Assembly (NCBI RefSeq): GCF_007004645.1
Contig: NZ_ML660025.1
Location: forward strand, 1-64,000
Direction: 5' to 3'
Length of the DNA stretch: 64,000 nt
Source: Aliiroseovarius halocynthiae
GTDB lineage: Bacteria > Pseudomonadota > Alphaproteobacteria > Rhodobacterales > Rhodobacteraceae
Shown: positions 8,967 to 18,333 of the stretch, piece after piece
Layout: the number at the start of each line of letters is the position of its first letter
Position numbering within the stretch: the first letter of the stretch is position 1
The notes under the pieces: generated by a model
The model's database searches: none
Told to the model about the DNA's origin: nothing
Seen by the model: the letters and a program-made list of their open reading frames with translations, nothing else
Program-made: the position numbers and the translations under genes

Positions 8967-10889
8967 ATGCTGCCCCCCCCCGAGCAAGAAGAACCGATCA
9001 AGCCACTTGTTGTTCGACGGTTGGAAATTACCAACTTTCGCGGGGTTAAGAAGGGAACGGTCGAATTTCACGGAGATACGCTTTTAGTCGGCGGCAATAA
9101 TGCGGGTAAGTCTACGATATGTGAGGCGTTAGAACTCGTCCTTGGCCCTGAGCGTGGATACCGCAGGCCGATTGTAAACGAGCATGACTTTCATGCTGGG
9201 CGATATTTGGATGATGAAGGAAATCCACAACCAATCTTGATTGATGTTGTGTTGCTGAATTTGCCAGACGAAATGGAAAAGAAGCTATTTTCCAAGACAC
9301 GACCTTGGAGCGACACTAAGGGTGGCTTTCTAGACATTGACGGCGCGGTCCCAGAGGACACTGACGTTGATGATGTCTGTCGCGCACTTCCTCTAAAGTT
9401 CGTGGGTTATTACGACAGACAGGAAGATGATTTCGTTGGGGCTACCTACTTTTCTCACCCTGTCGAGGAAGTTGCTGAGGACGACGAGAATTTCGACAAA
9501 CCCCAAACTGGACTGACATTCTTCAATCGGGAGTGGAAACTGCGGTGTGGTTTCATATATCTGCGAACTCTTCGTACTGGGCGGCGTGCACTTAGCCTTC
9601 AGCGTGGCTCTCTACTGGATACAATTCTTCGCTTAGGTGACACAGGGAAAGAGTCCATGTGGGAAAGCACCTTAAAGCAATTAAGCTCGCTAGACCCAGC
9701 AATCGGTGACATCCCTCAATTGGAGAGCATTCAGGATCAGGTTCGGGATAGGATGGGTCGTTTCGTCGGGTTGTCACACGACGATGATGCCACCGGTTTC
9801 TTTGCTTCTGATCTTACACGGGATAATCTGCGCGAGGTTGTCCAACTCTTTCTGAAATCCTCCGAAAGCAATCATCCAGTTCCGTTTGACAGACTCGGAA
9901 CAGGTTCAGTGAATGCGCTCGTTTTTGCGCTTCTGACTCACATTGCTGATCTACGCGGTAGCAACGCGATCATTTTTGCCATGGAAGAACCAGAGATCGC
10001 TCTTCCCCCTCACGCTCAACGCAGAATTGCCAAATACCTTCTCCGTAACATGGGACAGGCCATCATAACTTCCCACTCGCCATACGTGATTGAAGAGTTT
10101 GATTTAAAGGCAGTGACATCAATCACTCGGAAAGATGGTGAACTTTCATCCGACCGCATAGACGTCGACAAAGTGAAGGCTAGCGCGCTGAGAATGAACC
10201 GCAGGCAGCTAGCAGAAGCTGTCTTGGCGCGAGGGGTAGTGGTCGCAGAGGGGGATACCGAAGCGAAGATGTTGCTCGCGGCCAGCTACGTGTACGAGGC
10301 TGTGGATACGACGGGAAAGTACGTTCCCTTAGATTTAATAGGTGTGAGCGTTTTTGATGCTACTAGCCAATCAAGTGTCCCTAAGTGGGGTCCGTTTTTT
10401 GAGACGCTGAACAAAGTGACCTTCGCATTTCATGACAAACCGAAGAAGGCATGGACTGAAAGTCAGCAAGAGGCCTTGGGAACATATCAAATAAATTTTG
10501 AGAGCGACTATTCCGGTTCGGAAGAATTGTTGGTTGCTGAACTGCCGAACCATGTTTTGAAAAGGTTCCTTGAAGCAGCGGCTTCTCATGCTGAGTATCC
10601 AACCGACAAGGGCTACCTCAGCAATGAACCTAGTGAATCGGAGGTCTCAGAACTTGCTAGGAAGGTTTTGTTTCACAAAAAGGGGTCTGGGTTTGCCGCG
10701 CTGGCGATTGAGCAATGCCAAGCGCTCGACGAATTGCCAGTTACGATAAAGGAGTTTTTGGATCAGGTCGGGGCAACAATGGCCCTGCCCAGTCTGGATA
10801 CTGAACCAGAGAGTGACGACATAGAGGAAGGCGATGGCGAAGGAGATGACGACCCATTGGCTGACATCGACCTAGACGATATTCTATAG
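8967..10889 (+). CDS. gajA: GajA-like OLD-family ATP-dependent nuclease (Gabija)
   Basis: A 640-aa protein with an N-terminal ABC/SMC-type ATPase (Walker A GGNNAGKST at residues 42-50; Walker B region AMEEPEIALPP near 338-348; ITSHSPYVIEEF after it) and a C-terminal TOPRIM domain (VVAEGDTEAKMLL near 423-435). This is the OLD nuclease architecture. With the adjacent UvrD-like helicase it matches the Gabija anti-phage system, in which GajA nicks DNA when nucleotide levels fall. The tail is strongly acidic (residues about 610-640). Start: ATG 8967 follows no good ribosome site, while ATG 8960 follows a tggga stretch but is out of frame by one base across a C9 run (8973-8981). Confidence 0.85.
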   Translation: MLPPPEQEEPIKPLVVRRLEITNFRGVKKGTVEFHGDTLLVGGNNAGKSTICEALELVLGPERGYRRPIVNEHDFHAGRYLDDEGNPQPILIDVVLLNLPDEMEKKLFSKTRPWSDTKGGFLDIDGAVPEDTDVDDVCRALPLKFVGYYDRQEDDFVGATYFSHPVEEVAEDDENFDKPQTGLTFFNREWKLRCGFIYLRTLRTGRRALSLQRGSLLDTILRLGDTGKESMWESTLKQLSSLDPAIGDIPQLESIQDQVRDRMGRFVGLSHDDDATGFFASDLTRDNLREVVQLFLKSSESNHPVPFDRLGTGSVNALVFALLTHIADLRGSNAIIFAMEEPEIALPPHAQRRIAKYLLRNMGQAIITSHSPYVIEEFDLKAVTSITRKDGELSSDRIDVDKVKASALRMNRRQLAEAVLARGVVVAEGDTEAKMLLAASYVYEAVDTTGKYVPLDLIGVSVFDATSQSSVPKWGPFFETLNKVTFAFHDKPKKAWTESQQEALGTYQINFESDYSGSEELLVAELPNHVLKRFLEAAASHAEYPTDKGYLSNEPSESEVSELARKVLFHKKGSGFAALAIEQCQALDELPVTIKEFLDQVGATMALPSLDTEPESDDIEEGDGEGDDDPLADIDLDDIL

Positions 10890-10891
10890 CT

Positions 10892-12628
10892 ATGGCGTTC
10901 GAGATTTGCGAAAAACGCCAATCCGTTATTGATGCTAGGGAACACGCCTTGGTGGTCGGTGGGCCGGGGTCCGGCAAAACGACACTCGCCCTTTTGAAAT
11001 GCAAGGCATTGATCCCAGAACTAACGCCTGGACAAGGTATCATGTTTCTCAGCTTCTCAAGGGCGGCTGTCCAACAGATTCTGCGGCGCTGTAGGGAAAT
11101 TCTTTCAAAAGAAGAAATGAAGTGCATCGACGTCCGAACGTATCACTCATTTTGTTGGGATGTTCTTCACAGTCACGGCGGATTGCTAGGAGGCAAGCGA
11201 TTGCTGATGATGTCTCCTTCAGACGAAGGGGCATTACGTACGCAATTCGATGGGAACTGGACCGATGAAAGTCATCGCCTCCTCGAACAAGACGGCCGTG
11301 TGTGTTTTGATTTGTTTGCTTCGGCCGTGAAGGACCTGTTTGAGCGTAGTAATCATCTTCGCGACTGGATGGGGTGCCTCTTTCCCCTCGTTATTCTAGA
11401 CGAGTTTCAAGATTCAGACGACGAACAGTGGGGATTTGTGCGCCAGCTTTGCGATGTTACGCAGACCCTTTTCTTGGCTGACACTGAACAACGCATTTTT
11501 GAAGGTTCTTTCCGACCCGGCGTAAGGGCTGATCGCCTCGACATTCTCAAGTCCGATGTCGCAATTAAGGAGGTCGATTTAATCGATGATAATTATCGTA
11601 GCGCAGACAGCGAGATCCTTGCATATGCCAATGCAGTCTTGTCCGGGAACGGTCCGCTTCCAAAAACAAGCGACGTTAAAAGCCTCTTATATTCTTATGC
11701 TGGCGAAAATTTCAGATCATCGGTCCACTTCGCAGTTGCTGCGACGTTGGGAGAACTTCGAAAGCGAGGCAAAGAACAACCGACTGTAGCGGTTCTCGCC
11801 CGTGGCAACGAATTAATAGCGGAAATTTCTGACTCACTCCAAGTTTCCCACAATTTCAAGGGTCGAGAATGGAAACCTATTCCACATGATATCGTGTGGG
11901 ATCAGGTCCTATCTGCGACAGCGGGAGAGGCAATTGCATCGGCGCTTGAATTCAAATCGGAGCCGAACCAAGCGACTCGTCGCATGATGCACTTCAAAAT
12001 TAAGGCCTACTTCCTCGTTAAGAAAGACTTTTGCGAACGCTATGGAGGGCGGGGCGCTTCAACAGCAGGTGATCGTGTCAGTCGTTTTGAGCGTGCGATA
12101 GCTTGCTTGGATGAAGGAAAAGCTCTGCGCGCTGGCTCACCGAAAACTCTTGAGCAAGCGCTGTTTGATGCAGCTACCCTGATTGGTGACCCGGTGGCAG
12201 ATTGGAAACTCGTTCGGGCGGCGTTTAGCTCACACGCTGACCTAAGGGGCATTTTCCAAGATGCTAGAATGGTTCGATTGTATCGCGCATCCGACGCGCT
12301 ATCTTCTTCGTTGTCAAATCTTTGGGTGTCTCAAGCAAACTATGTTGGCTCTGCACGTGTTTTGAAAGTTGTGTTGGATCAAGAGCGCTTGATGGGAATG
12401 GATCGTGATCCAGAAGGCGTCACGCTCATGACCATTCACAAGTCGAAAGGAAAAGAATTTGATGGTGTCGTGCTAGTCGAAGGGTTGCATTCTAGTCCCT
12501 TCTTTATGGCACATGAAGCACCAGCTTATGCGGCTTCTAGGAGACTGCTTCGCGTAGGTATTTCACGCGCCCGAAGTTTTGTTGTGCTCGTTCGCCCGAA
12601 GAAGGCTCGCGCACTTGTGGACGAGTAA
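10892..12628 (+). CDS. gajB: GajB-like UvrD/Rep-family helicase (Gabija)
   Basis: A 578-aa superfamily 1 helicase. Motif I GGPGSGKTT is at residues 23-31, Walker B LDEFQDSDDEQW near 167-178, an NYRSADSEIL motif follows, then motif V TIHKSKGKEFDGVVLVEG and motif VI LLRVGISRARSFVVLV near the C-terminus. It starts 2 nt after the gajA stop, so the two are co-transcribed. In Gabija, GajB senses or processes DNA ends and activates GajA. It is somewhat longer than the best-known GajB (about 490 aa). Base composition matches gajA and is lower in GC than the core genes to the left. Confidence 0.85.
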   Translation: MAFEICEKRQSVIDAREHALVVGGPGSGKTTLALLKCKALIPELTPGQGIMFLSFSRAAVQQILRRCREILSKEEMKCIDVRTYHSFCWDVLHSHGGLLGGKRLLMMSPSDEGALRTQFDGNWTDESHRLLEQDGRVCFDLFASAVKDLFERSNHLRDWMGCLFPLVILDEFQDSDDEQWGFVRQLCDVTQTLFLADTEQRIFEGSFRPGVRADRLDILKSDVAIKEVDLIDDNYRSADSEILAYANAVLSGNGPLPKTSDVKSLLYSYAGENFRSSVHFAVAATLGELRKRGKEQPTVAVLARGNELIAEISDSLQVSHNFKGREWKPIPHDIVWDQVLSATAGEAIASALEFKSEPNQATRRMMHFKIKAYFLVKKDFCERYGGRGASTAGDRVSRFERAIACLDEGKALRAGSPKTLEQALFDAATLIGDPVADWKLVRAAFSSHADLRGIFQDARMVRLYRASDALSSSLSNLWVSQANYVGSARVLKVVLDQERLMGMDRDPEGVTLMTIHKSKGKEFDGVVLVEGLHSSPFFMAHEAPAYAASRRLLRVGISRARSFVVLVRPKKARALVDE

Positions 12629-12641
12629 TGCTGCGCTGCCG

Positions 12642-13154
12642 TTATCGACTGGACTGTTTCATGTACTCAATAGCATCAAAACAGCCTTCTTTGGCTTCTC
12701 GTAGCGTCTTGTATGTTTTCTTGCCCCAAGTCAGGTCGGCTGACCAAGGAGCGGTGATCCCGACTGTAAAACCGGACCTGCGATTTGAGACAATGCAGTG
12801 ATACCCTTCCACTTTGATATGGGGATTGCCTTTGGCTGAAACTTTCCAGCCCTTTCGATCTGGGAATTTCTGCCGCCGTGCGGCCCTTCTTTTCATACTG
12901 GAGTCGCGCTCTTGTGCCCGCTTCTTGTTTCCTTCCATGTAACCGGCACAGTCGCACCCACAGTCTAATTCTTTATGGTAGTCTGGGTGCCTCATCGTAT
13001 GAACAAAACGAATGGTCTGTGCCTCACACATCTCACACGTCACGTATTCTTCTTCTTCGCGAAGGTCGCGTGTAGAAATGCACAACCACCCCTTGTGGGG
13101 CACCCCAGATTGGGACCATTTCCCACGGCGTATTTGCGGCACCTTTTCATCCAT
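12642..13154 (-). CDS. Hypothetical protein with putative zinc-binding cysteines
   Basis: A 170-aa protein convergent with gajB (13 nt between stops). It has an N-terminal CEMCEAQTIRFVHTMRHP segment and a CGCDCAGYMEGN segment, together a likely zinc site, followed by a basic linker (KRRAARRQKFPDRKGW) and a C-terminal part with WSADLTWGKKTYKTLREAKEGCFDAIEYM, which reads like a small single-domain repeat. Proteins of this layout occur in accessory regions of proteobacteria; I know no function. Its place beside Gabija is suggestive, but its opposite orientation argues against being a third component. Confidence 0.65.
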   Translation of the reverse strand: MDEKVPQIRRGKWSQSGVPHKGWLCISTRDLREEEEYVTCEMCEAQTIRFVHTMRHPDYHKELDCGCDCAGYMEGNKKRAQERDSSMKRRAARRQKFPDRKGWKVSAKGNPHIKVEGYHCIVSNRRSGFTVGITAPWSADLTWGKKTYKTLREAKEGCFDAIEYMKQSSR

Positions 13155-13251
13155 AAGTTGAGTCTACGTTTTGCACCGAATTGGAGCAAGGACTGCATGT
13201 GCAAAAGGAAAAAGCTACACAGCGTTCACACCTTACACTTGATGTAATTGC

Positions 13252-13452
13252 CTAATTGGACAAGGCACGCCTAGCTTCCTTCTCAGCGCTCGAACCTTTC
13301 ACCCATTGCCACGGGGTGCGGGGTTTGCGTGCCTTCGCCAATTCCGGGTTCGCCTTGGCGTCGCCGACGGCAGCGCGCAGGCGTTCGCGGGCCTCGCATG
13401 GGTCGATCTTGAGTTCTTCGCACAGGGATTTCAGCGTGATGATGTCGGACAT
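13252..13452 (-). CDS. Small hypothetical protein, HTH-like
   Basis: A 66-aa protein starting at ATG 13452 behind a strong ribosome-binding site (aggagagcaac on the minus strand). The N-terminal half, ITLKSLCEELKIDPCEARERLRAA, reads like a helix-turn-helix or SAP-like helical hairpin. The C-terminus is basic with the segment KPRTPWQWVKGSSAEKEARRAL. Similar short proteins are known in alphaproteobacteria; no function is assigned. It appears to be a single gene. Confidence 0.65.
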   Translation of the reverse strand: MSDIITLKSLCEELKIDPCEARERLRAAVGDAKANPELAKARKPRTPWQWVKGSSAEKEARRALSN

Positions 13453-13746
13453 GTTGCTCTCCTAGGTTTCTGATGCAGATCGATAAGACGATGGCTGCAA
13501 GCATGTCAGGGACAAACCCACAACAAATCCCTAGAGCATAGGGCGTTAAGCGCGCGTGGCCGCGTTACATTGAGCCAGAAGGCCATGTGGCCGTCACGAA
13601 CGACGTGTTGCGACGAAAGCGCCGTTGACGCCAGTGCTGGCCCCTGTGGGCTGCGCAGACGCTCATTGATCTAGGAATTACCCTGACGCCCACAACTGCA
13701 CGATCTTATTGCGCTGTTGCAACCGCAACCAGCAAAGGAGACCACA

Positions 13747-13977
13747 ATGGTCATTCGGGCAACATGGAAATTCAATGGGCAGGAGAAAGTCATACTCGGA
13801 AACTGGCACCGATTGTGGTGTCTGCTATTCGGGCCGCTGTATTATTTGTTCAAGGGGATGTGGTTGTGGGCCATCTTGTCGCTGATTACGGCCAACGGCC
13901 TGTGGATCGGCTTTCCCCTGTACAACCGCGCCATTGTAATGCGCCACTTCTATCGCAAAGGTTGGGAGCAAAACTGA
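13747..13977 (+). CDS. Small membrane protein (DUF2628-like)
   Basis: A 76-aa protein with a long hydrophobic middle (HRLWCLLFGPLYYLFKGMWLWAILSLITANGLWIGFP) forming one or two membrane helices, and a conserved end in which a tyrosine and arginine-rich segment (YNRAIVMRHFYRKGW) faces the cytoplasm. This layout fits the DUF2628 family. The start is ATG 13747 behind caaaggagaccaca; the frame opens 10 codons earlier without a better site. It stands alone between non-coding stretches. Confidence 0.6.
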   Translation: MVIRATWKFNGQEKVILGNWHRLWCLLFGPLYYLFKGMWLWAILSLITANGLWIGFPLYNRAIVMRHFYRKGWEQN

Positions 13978-14522
13978 TGCCGCAAGCGCGCAACAAGGCG
14001 ACATCCGTTCACCCAAGCGGCACCCAAAACCTTGATGGTGATCTAACGTCAATAAGTGCCAACGCCGCTTGGCCCATCCATGTGAACGGACCGATGCGAA
14101 AACGGTACAATGGACACTCTAGCCGACGAGTGAACCCACCCACACGGCACCCAAATCAGTATTTGTAGATCGCCATGAATGCGGACCAATTGAAAAGACT
14201 CAAATATTTGGGTCCGTCTCGCCTCCAACAGCCTGATCAATAGTCCGCGTGTCGGTCTCGGACATGACTGCACGAACCTGAAGATACGAAGGCAACATGT
14301 GACCACAGGGGGATGGGGGGAGGCGTTTTTTAACGGCGCACGCCTTATGGGCAAACAAGCGGTCATGCATACTTCCGAGATTTTCGGCTCCTAGCCGTTT
14401 CCACGAACGTCAAGATCGCCAAGGGCGTCATGCGTCATCGTGGCGAACTTGAGGGGTGAAATGCGCCAAAATCATCGATGGCGATGTTGGCGTTCTTGGC
14501 GCACTTCAAATCCTACCTGTGG
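13978..14522. other. Gene-poor stretch with degraded sequence
   Basis: About 545 nt without a convincing gene. On the minus strand a 32-codon frame (14298 to 14200) reads MLPSYLQVRAVMSETD and then 16 more residues; it looks protein-like but is too short to assign. The rest shows no open frame with coding character, and the neighbouring remnants suggest decayed mobile DNA. Confidence 0.4.
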
Positions 14523-14694
14523 TCATTCTTCGTCTGGCAAGGACAGGTACCAGCCTTTCCCTTTCTTCTTAGACTTGACGTCCAGAGCGCGCCTTGCACG
14601 TTCCAAGGTCTTGGGGGCGATGTCGCGAGCAGCAACCTCTTTCTCCACCTTAGTTGATGGTTCAGGCCCGTTCTTGAGAAACACGCGCAGCACC
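14523..14694 (-). pseudogene. C-terminal remnant of a mobile-element primase/AAA ATPase
   Basis: On the minus strand, the frame ending at the stop 14525-14523 encodes about 56 residues including GPEPSTKVEKEVAARDIAPK and TLERARRALDVKSKKKG, ending WYLSLPDEE. This is the winged-helix tail typical of primase/helicase (RepA- or AAA-type) proteins of phages and integrative elements. No upstream part remains, so this is a fossil. Confidence 0.6.
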
Positions 14695-14822
14695 TGAAAC
14701 CATCATCCCGATGGATCAGAGGCCCATAATGCACTAACAATCAACTTGGACCAGTCAGATGAGGCTGCTCAATAGAAGGCCTATTCGGAGACACCAACAC
14801 CAGAAAACGCTATATTAGCCGC

Positions 14823-15209
14823 TTGGTTCATCACTTCATCACGGCTGTTGAGTATGACGAACACAACCAATTTGATGAACCTCTTTTAAGGTTCCGTGCA
14901 AAACTGGCCTCACCCCAAGCTCAGTTTTTGAAGTCTTTGAAAAAGCTGGTCTTTGCTGAGGTTATCAAAAGCCCAAGCGTCCAGCATCTGGAATTCAAGG
15001 GGCAAAGTATGGTCGTTTCCGTTTTTGAAGCCCTGCAATCAGACCCCAAGCGGTTGTTACCGACAGATACTTTCCAAAGGTATGAAGCGGAAAGCGACGG
15101 TTTGAGGGTAATATGCGATTTCGTCGCGGGCATGACCGACGCCTACTTGTTGAAGACCTACGAACGCCTGTTTGCTCCTCGCTTGGGATCGGTGTTTGAT
15201 AAACTCTGA
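14823..15209 (+). pseudogene. C-terminal fragment of a dGTPase-like HD enzyme
   Basis: An open frame of up to 128 codons with no proper start (TTG 14823, no ribosome site). The sequence near LLPTDTFQRYEAESD and VICDFVAGMTDAYLLKTYERL matches the C-terminus of deoxyguanosinetriphosphate triphosphohydrolases. The HD metal-binding half is absent, so the enzyme cannot be active. Full-length dGTPases deplete dNTPs and some defend against phages, so this may be the fossil of another defence gene in the island. Confidence 0.65.
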
Positions 15210-15619
15210 GGAACCAATTCAGATTCAAGAGGTTTTTGCGGGCTTCGAATGGCTGAGATGGCGTAATTTGAATCCTCTGATCTCGGCGCCGCGCATAAAA
15301 AATGAAAGAGCCACCGCTCAATAGGAGCGGTGGCAAGGTTTTGGTGGTTAGAACTGCAATTTAGGCTGGTGAAATTGCAAACTGTTGTTGGTTTTCACAC
15401 GTGACAGTGTTGTGGCGCTCCAATTGACATTACCTATCATCACGAGAAAAAGCTCTTGTATTTGAACCAATCGAGCCATTGAAGCGAAGTAAGTTAGTCA
15501 AAGATTTCAAATCCATTTACCTAAGGTGACTTGTCCACTTGAGATCCCAATAACACTCTTAGTCGCCTGAATTCCGGAAAATCACTAGGTAAATAAGCCC
15601 TATGGAATAGTTGCATAGT
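15210..15619. other. Non-coding gap between dGTPase remnant and the two-gene operon
   Basis: About 410 nt with no supported gene. It contains a strong hairpin (15310-15334, listed separately) and otherwise AT-rich sequence. It lies downstream of the 902-aa gene and of the dGTPase remnant, so it is a convergent 3' region. Confidence 0.45.
15310..15334. terminator. Hairpin, possible bidirectional terminator
   Basis: A perfect 10-bp stem, GCCACCGCTC pairing with GAGCGGTGGC around the loop AATAG. It is preceded by an A-rich stretch (aaaaaatgaaaga) and followed by aaggttttgg. In the minus direction the A-rich flank gives a T-rich tail, which suits termination of the minus-strand operon that ends at 15620. 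The T-run in the plus direction is weak. Confidence 0.5.
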
Positions 15620-18328
15620 CTAAGACTTATCTGCGAAACGACCGAACGGATTAGTGGAAAAATCAGCCCTAAAGCGTTCTGCCATATTCATCAGAAATTC
15701 CAGAGCTTGGCCTTCCGTTCGTACGCCTTGCGCGCCATATAGCTTTAGAGTTTCGTTTAAAAGCAAGCGTCTAGTGGGGAAATCAATTTCTAGTTCCAGC
15801 TCAGATTGAGAAGGGTGTTGAAAATCGCCAGTTAGCTCTTCAAAAGGTAAGTCTTGGGCGGCTTTTGCGAAGCTTGGAGAGGGATCTACGCAATAGATCG
15901 ATGCTGGCAAGCCCTCTATTCGAAACCCATCAGGCCAAGGGAACGCATCAAGAATACTTTGAGCAACAGGTCGCCTTCCCCAACCTGAACCTCTTGACGA
16001 GTGACTCTTCATCCAAGTTTCCAGAATCCCGGAGGCGACGATCGCCGCGGAGAATGTGTCGCCATCAAAGGCGATCCAACCTTTTGGCACGGTGAGCCAC
16101 TCAGGAAGTTTGCGCGGCACGATCGGAAATCTTCCGTCACGAAAGACCCAGCGCGAGATGTCAGCATTAAGATCGTTTTGTAGGACGGGTTCAATTATTA
16201 CATCAGTAGAGCCATGGCTCCGTTGAGGCACAAAGAGCGTTGACAATTCTTCTAGGCCTCGATCATCAGTCCGTGCAACACGCTCTAGTTCTCTTTCCGA
16301 AATCGCAACTAGAGTTGGTACGTTATTAGCGTTTCTAGTACCGGTAGGTAAGACGAACTTTCCAACTCTTCTCATAGGGTGATCCGGATAGCGATCAAGC
16401 CAGCTCCTCCATGCTTCCGCAAGTAGAAATTGTGCATCCCAGTTACTCGCTCTACGAAAAACAGGAGGATGGTCTACAACTGGAAAGCGTTGGGAACATT
16501 GGAAGTCTTCTGGTATTTCGAAGTCCCACAACTGCTCTCTACTGGTATCGCTAAATCTTCTTAAGCTATGCTTATCAGTGTAGCGCATAGCTTGCCGACC
16601 GGTTTCCTCTGCATAACGGATAAGCTCTAGGTTTGGAGTTTCCGCAGTAATAATAAAACGCCGCTTTCTCGGCTCACTAAACAGTAGAAGATCCGCCTTA
16701 CTGTATGGGATGTATTGCTTACTTCTAGGAAAATTTGTTTCGTTTTCAATTGAATTGACTTCGAAGCCTGGAGCAAAATGCTTTGATGCCATTGTCCACG
16801 ACTGCTCGGCTAGAGCCTCAAAGTTGCTTGGTTTCATTGGACGTAAAGCGACATCATAATTCCCACTTTCCCTCGCAAGTTTGGAACTGAGTGAGTGTCT
16901 ATGTTCTAGAAATGCTCTAGCTATGCGCTTCTCGGAAAGGGTCGAAAATGCGACGGCTTCGGATAGATAATCAAATTCAGACTTTACATGCTTGCTTAGC
17001 TTGCTTGGATAGACACAAAGAATACCATCTGTCTGTCGGTTCTTTCGGTTAGACACGCGATCTAAAACTTCGGGCTCCGACAACAATAGTAGGCAAGCTT
17101 TTTCGATGTGATCCGAGAGTCTTCGGGTTAGGGACTTTGTATGATCGCCAACCCAGCCCGGAGATCGCACAAAAGAGGTGTCCAATAAAGTTTGGCCCAA
17201 AGAACCATCAAAGAGAGAAGCTTGGCGATCAAGAGATAGATGGCGGGATGGTCGACTTGGAGGCAAGATTGGGGCCACAATCAATTCCGGAGCATCATTG
17301 TGTTGCAGCATTTCTTCCAAGGCAGCAAGGCTAGGGTTTATCCTTAGTTCCTCACTTCTCTCGCTAACAACAGCTACAACTATGCTATAGCCTTTGAGTT
17401 CTTTGGTGCTAAGGTGATCGACCGCATCATCCCGCCAAACGTCAAACATCTGCCCAGGCCAACTGCGGTCCACTACGAAACCTTGATCTTGGCGTGTTTT
17501 TTGAAAGTGTTGCGCGAGCTTTTCCGCTTCCGGGCCATAGGGAACAATCAACACTGGTTTGGGAACGTAGTGCTTTGGCACTGTAGGTTTGCCAAAGTTT
17601 ACGACCAGGCTAGGTTTATTTCGGCCCAACGGTAACTCGTTCAACAGCTCCGTCACCGCCCGATTAGTTGTCAGTGCTTTAATTACAGCGAGCTCCTCGG
17701 ATGCCATTCCATCCGGGAGGTGCAGTAGATTTATTGCGATTAGGTTGCTCTCGGTATCAAGAGTTAAATGAAGTTGTCTTAGCGCCTCCAATGTTGAGAG
17801 CGATGCGTTTACTACACTTAAGTCTTGGCGCAAATTAACTAGAATCTGACCTCTCAAGTAGGTTTCAACCAGCCACCTCTTTGCGGTTTTGTGTCCTATT
17901 TTCTCGTTTAAAAACTCATAAGCAGTACTGAGAGCTTCCTTTCTTTTACCTCCTGCTTGGCTCGATAAGAGATCCAGAGCAGTCAAAGGAAAGCCAGAAC
18001 CTAGGCCACCTTCACTATCGATCGCTGCCAAAAGTTCATTAGTTGTTCCAAAACAGAACTTTCCTCTTATTAAAAATGCATCCCTCCAAGGTTCTCCGAT
18101 TGAAACTTCCCTACACTCTTCGCTCATTAAATAGTGGATGTCTTGTTCCGGCACCACCTCTTCAAAAAAAGCAATCGAACTCGTTCGATCGCCTTCGATT
18201 TCAGGTGATGCTAAAAAAACTTGGTTGCTTAGTGGGTGTGCTGCATAGAGCGCCGTGCAAATTCCCGTTTCTAGGTCAGCAGGTGCCTCGAAGCCTATTA
18301 GGCGAAAGGTCTCAGAATGTTTCACCAT
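15620..18328 (-). CDS. Unrecognised 902-aa protein of a two-gene operon
   Basis: A large soluble protein that I do not recognise as a whole. The C-terminal part (about residues 720-830) has a module that resembles the target-recognition domains of type IIG/TaqI-like restriction-modification proteins: WIAFDGDTFSAAIVASGILE, then SRGSGWGRRP and a DAFPWPDGF motif. However, no methyltransferase motifs (NPPY, DPACGSG) occur anywhere in it. A central segment (about 270-360) beginning KPVLIVPYGPEAEKLAQHF reads like a Rossmann-type fold. It starts at ATG 18328, only 5 nt after the 279-aa gene, so the two are co-expressed. AT-rich composition, and Gabija and Avs-like systems elsewhere in the island, suggest a defence role by inference only. 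Confidence 0.6.
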   Translation of the reverse strand: MVKHSETFRLIGFEAPADLETGICTALYAAHPLSNQVFLASPEIEGDRTSSIAFFEEVVPEQDIHYLMSEECREVSIGEPWRDAFLIRGKFCFGTTNELLAAIDSEGGLGSGFPLTALDLLSSQAGGKRKEALSTAYEFLNEKIGHKTAKRWLVETYLRGQILVNLRQDLSVVNASLSTLEALRQLHLTLDTESNLIAINLLHLPDGMASEELAVIKALTTNRAVTELLNELPLGRNKPSLVVNFGKPTVPKHYVPKPVLIVPYGPEAEKLAQHFQKTRQDQGFVVDRSWPGQMFDVWRDDAVDHLSTKELKGYSIVVAVVSERSEELRINPSLAALEEMLQHNDAPELIVAPILPPSRPSRHLSLDRQASLFDGSLGQTLLDTSFVRSPGWVGDHTKSLTRRLSDHIEKACLLLLSEPEVLDRVSNRKNRQTDGILCVYPSKLSKHVKSEFDYLSEAVAFSTLSEKRIARAFLEHRHSLSSKLARESGNYDVALRPMKPSNFEALAEQSWTMASKHFAPGFEVNSIENETNFPRSKQYIPYSKADLLLFSEPRKRRFIITAETPNLELIRYAEETGRQAMRYTDKHSLRRFSDTSREQLWDFEIPEDFQCSQRFPVVDHPPVFRRASNWDAQFLLAEAWRSWLDRYPDHPMRRVGKFVLPTGTRNANNVPTLVAISERELERVARTDDRGLEELSTLFVPQRSHGSTDVIIEPVLQNDLNADISRWVFRDGRFPIVPRKLPEWLTVPKGWIAFDGDTFSAAIVASGILETWMKSHSSRGSGWGRRPVAQSILDAFPWPDGFRIEGLPASIYCVDPSPSFAKAAQDLPFEELTGDFQHPSQSELELEIDFPTRRLLLNETLKLYGAQGVRTEGQALEFLMNMAERFRADFSTNPFGRFADKS

Positions 18329-18333
18329 TTTCG

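Noticed and set aside
8967-15209. An intact prophage left of the two-gene operon
   Set aside because: Only a primase/helicase tail remains; there are no structural, lysis or integrase genes.
15620-18328. Calling the 902-aa protein a type IIG restriction-modification enzyme
   Set aside because: Only a target-recognition-like tail is seen; the methyltransferase motifs NPPY and the SAM-binding glycine motif are absent.
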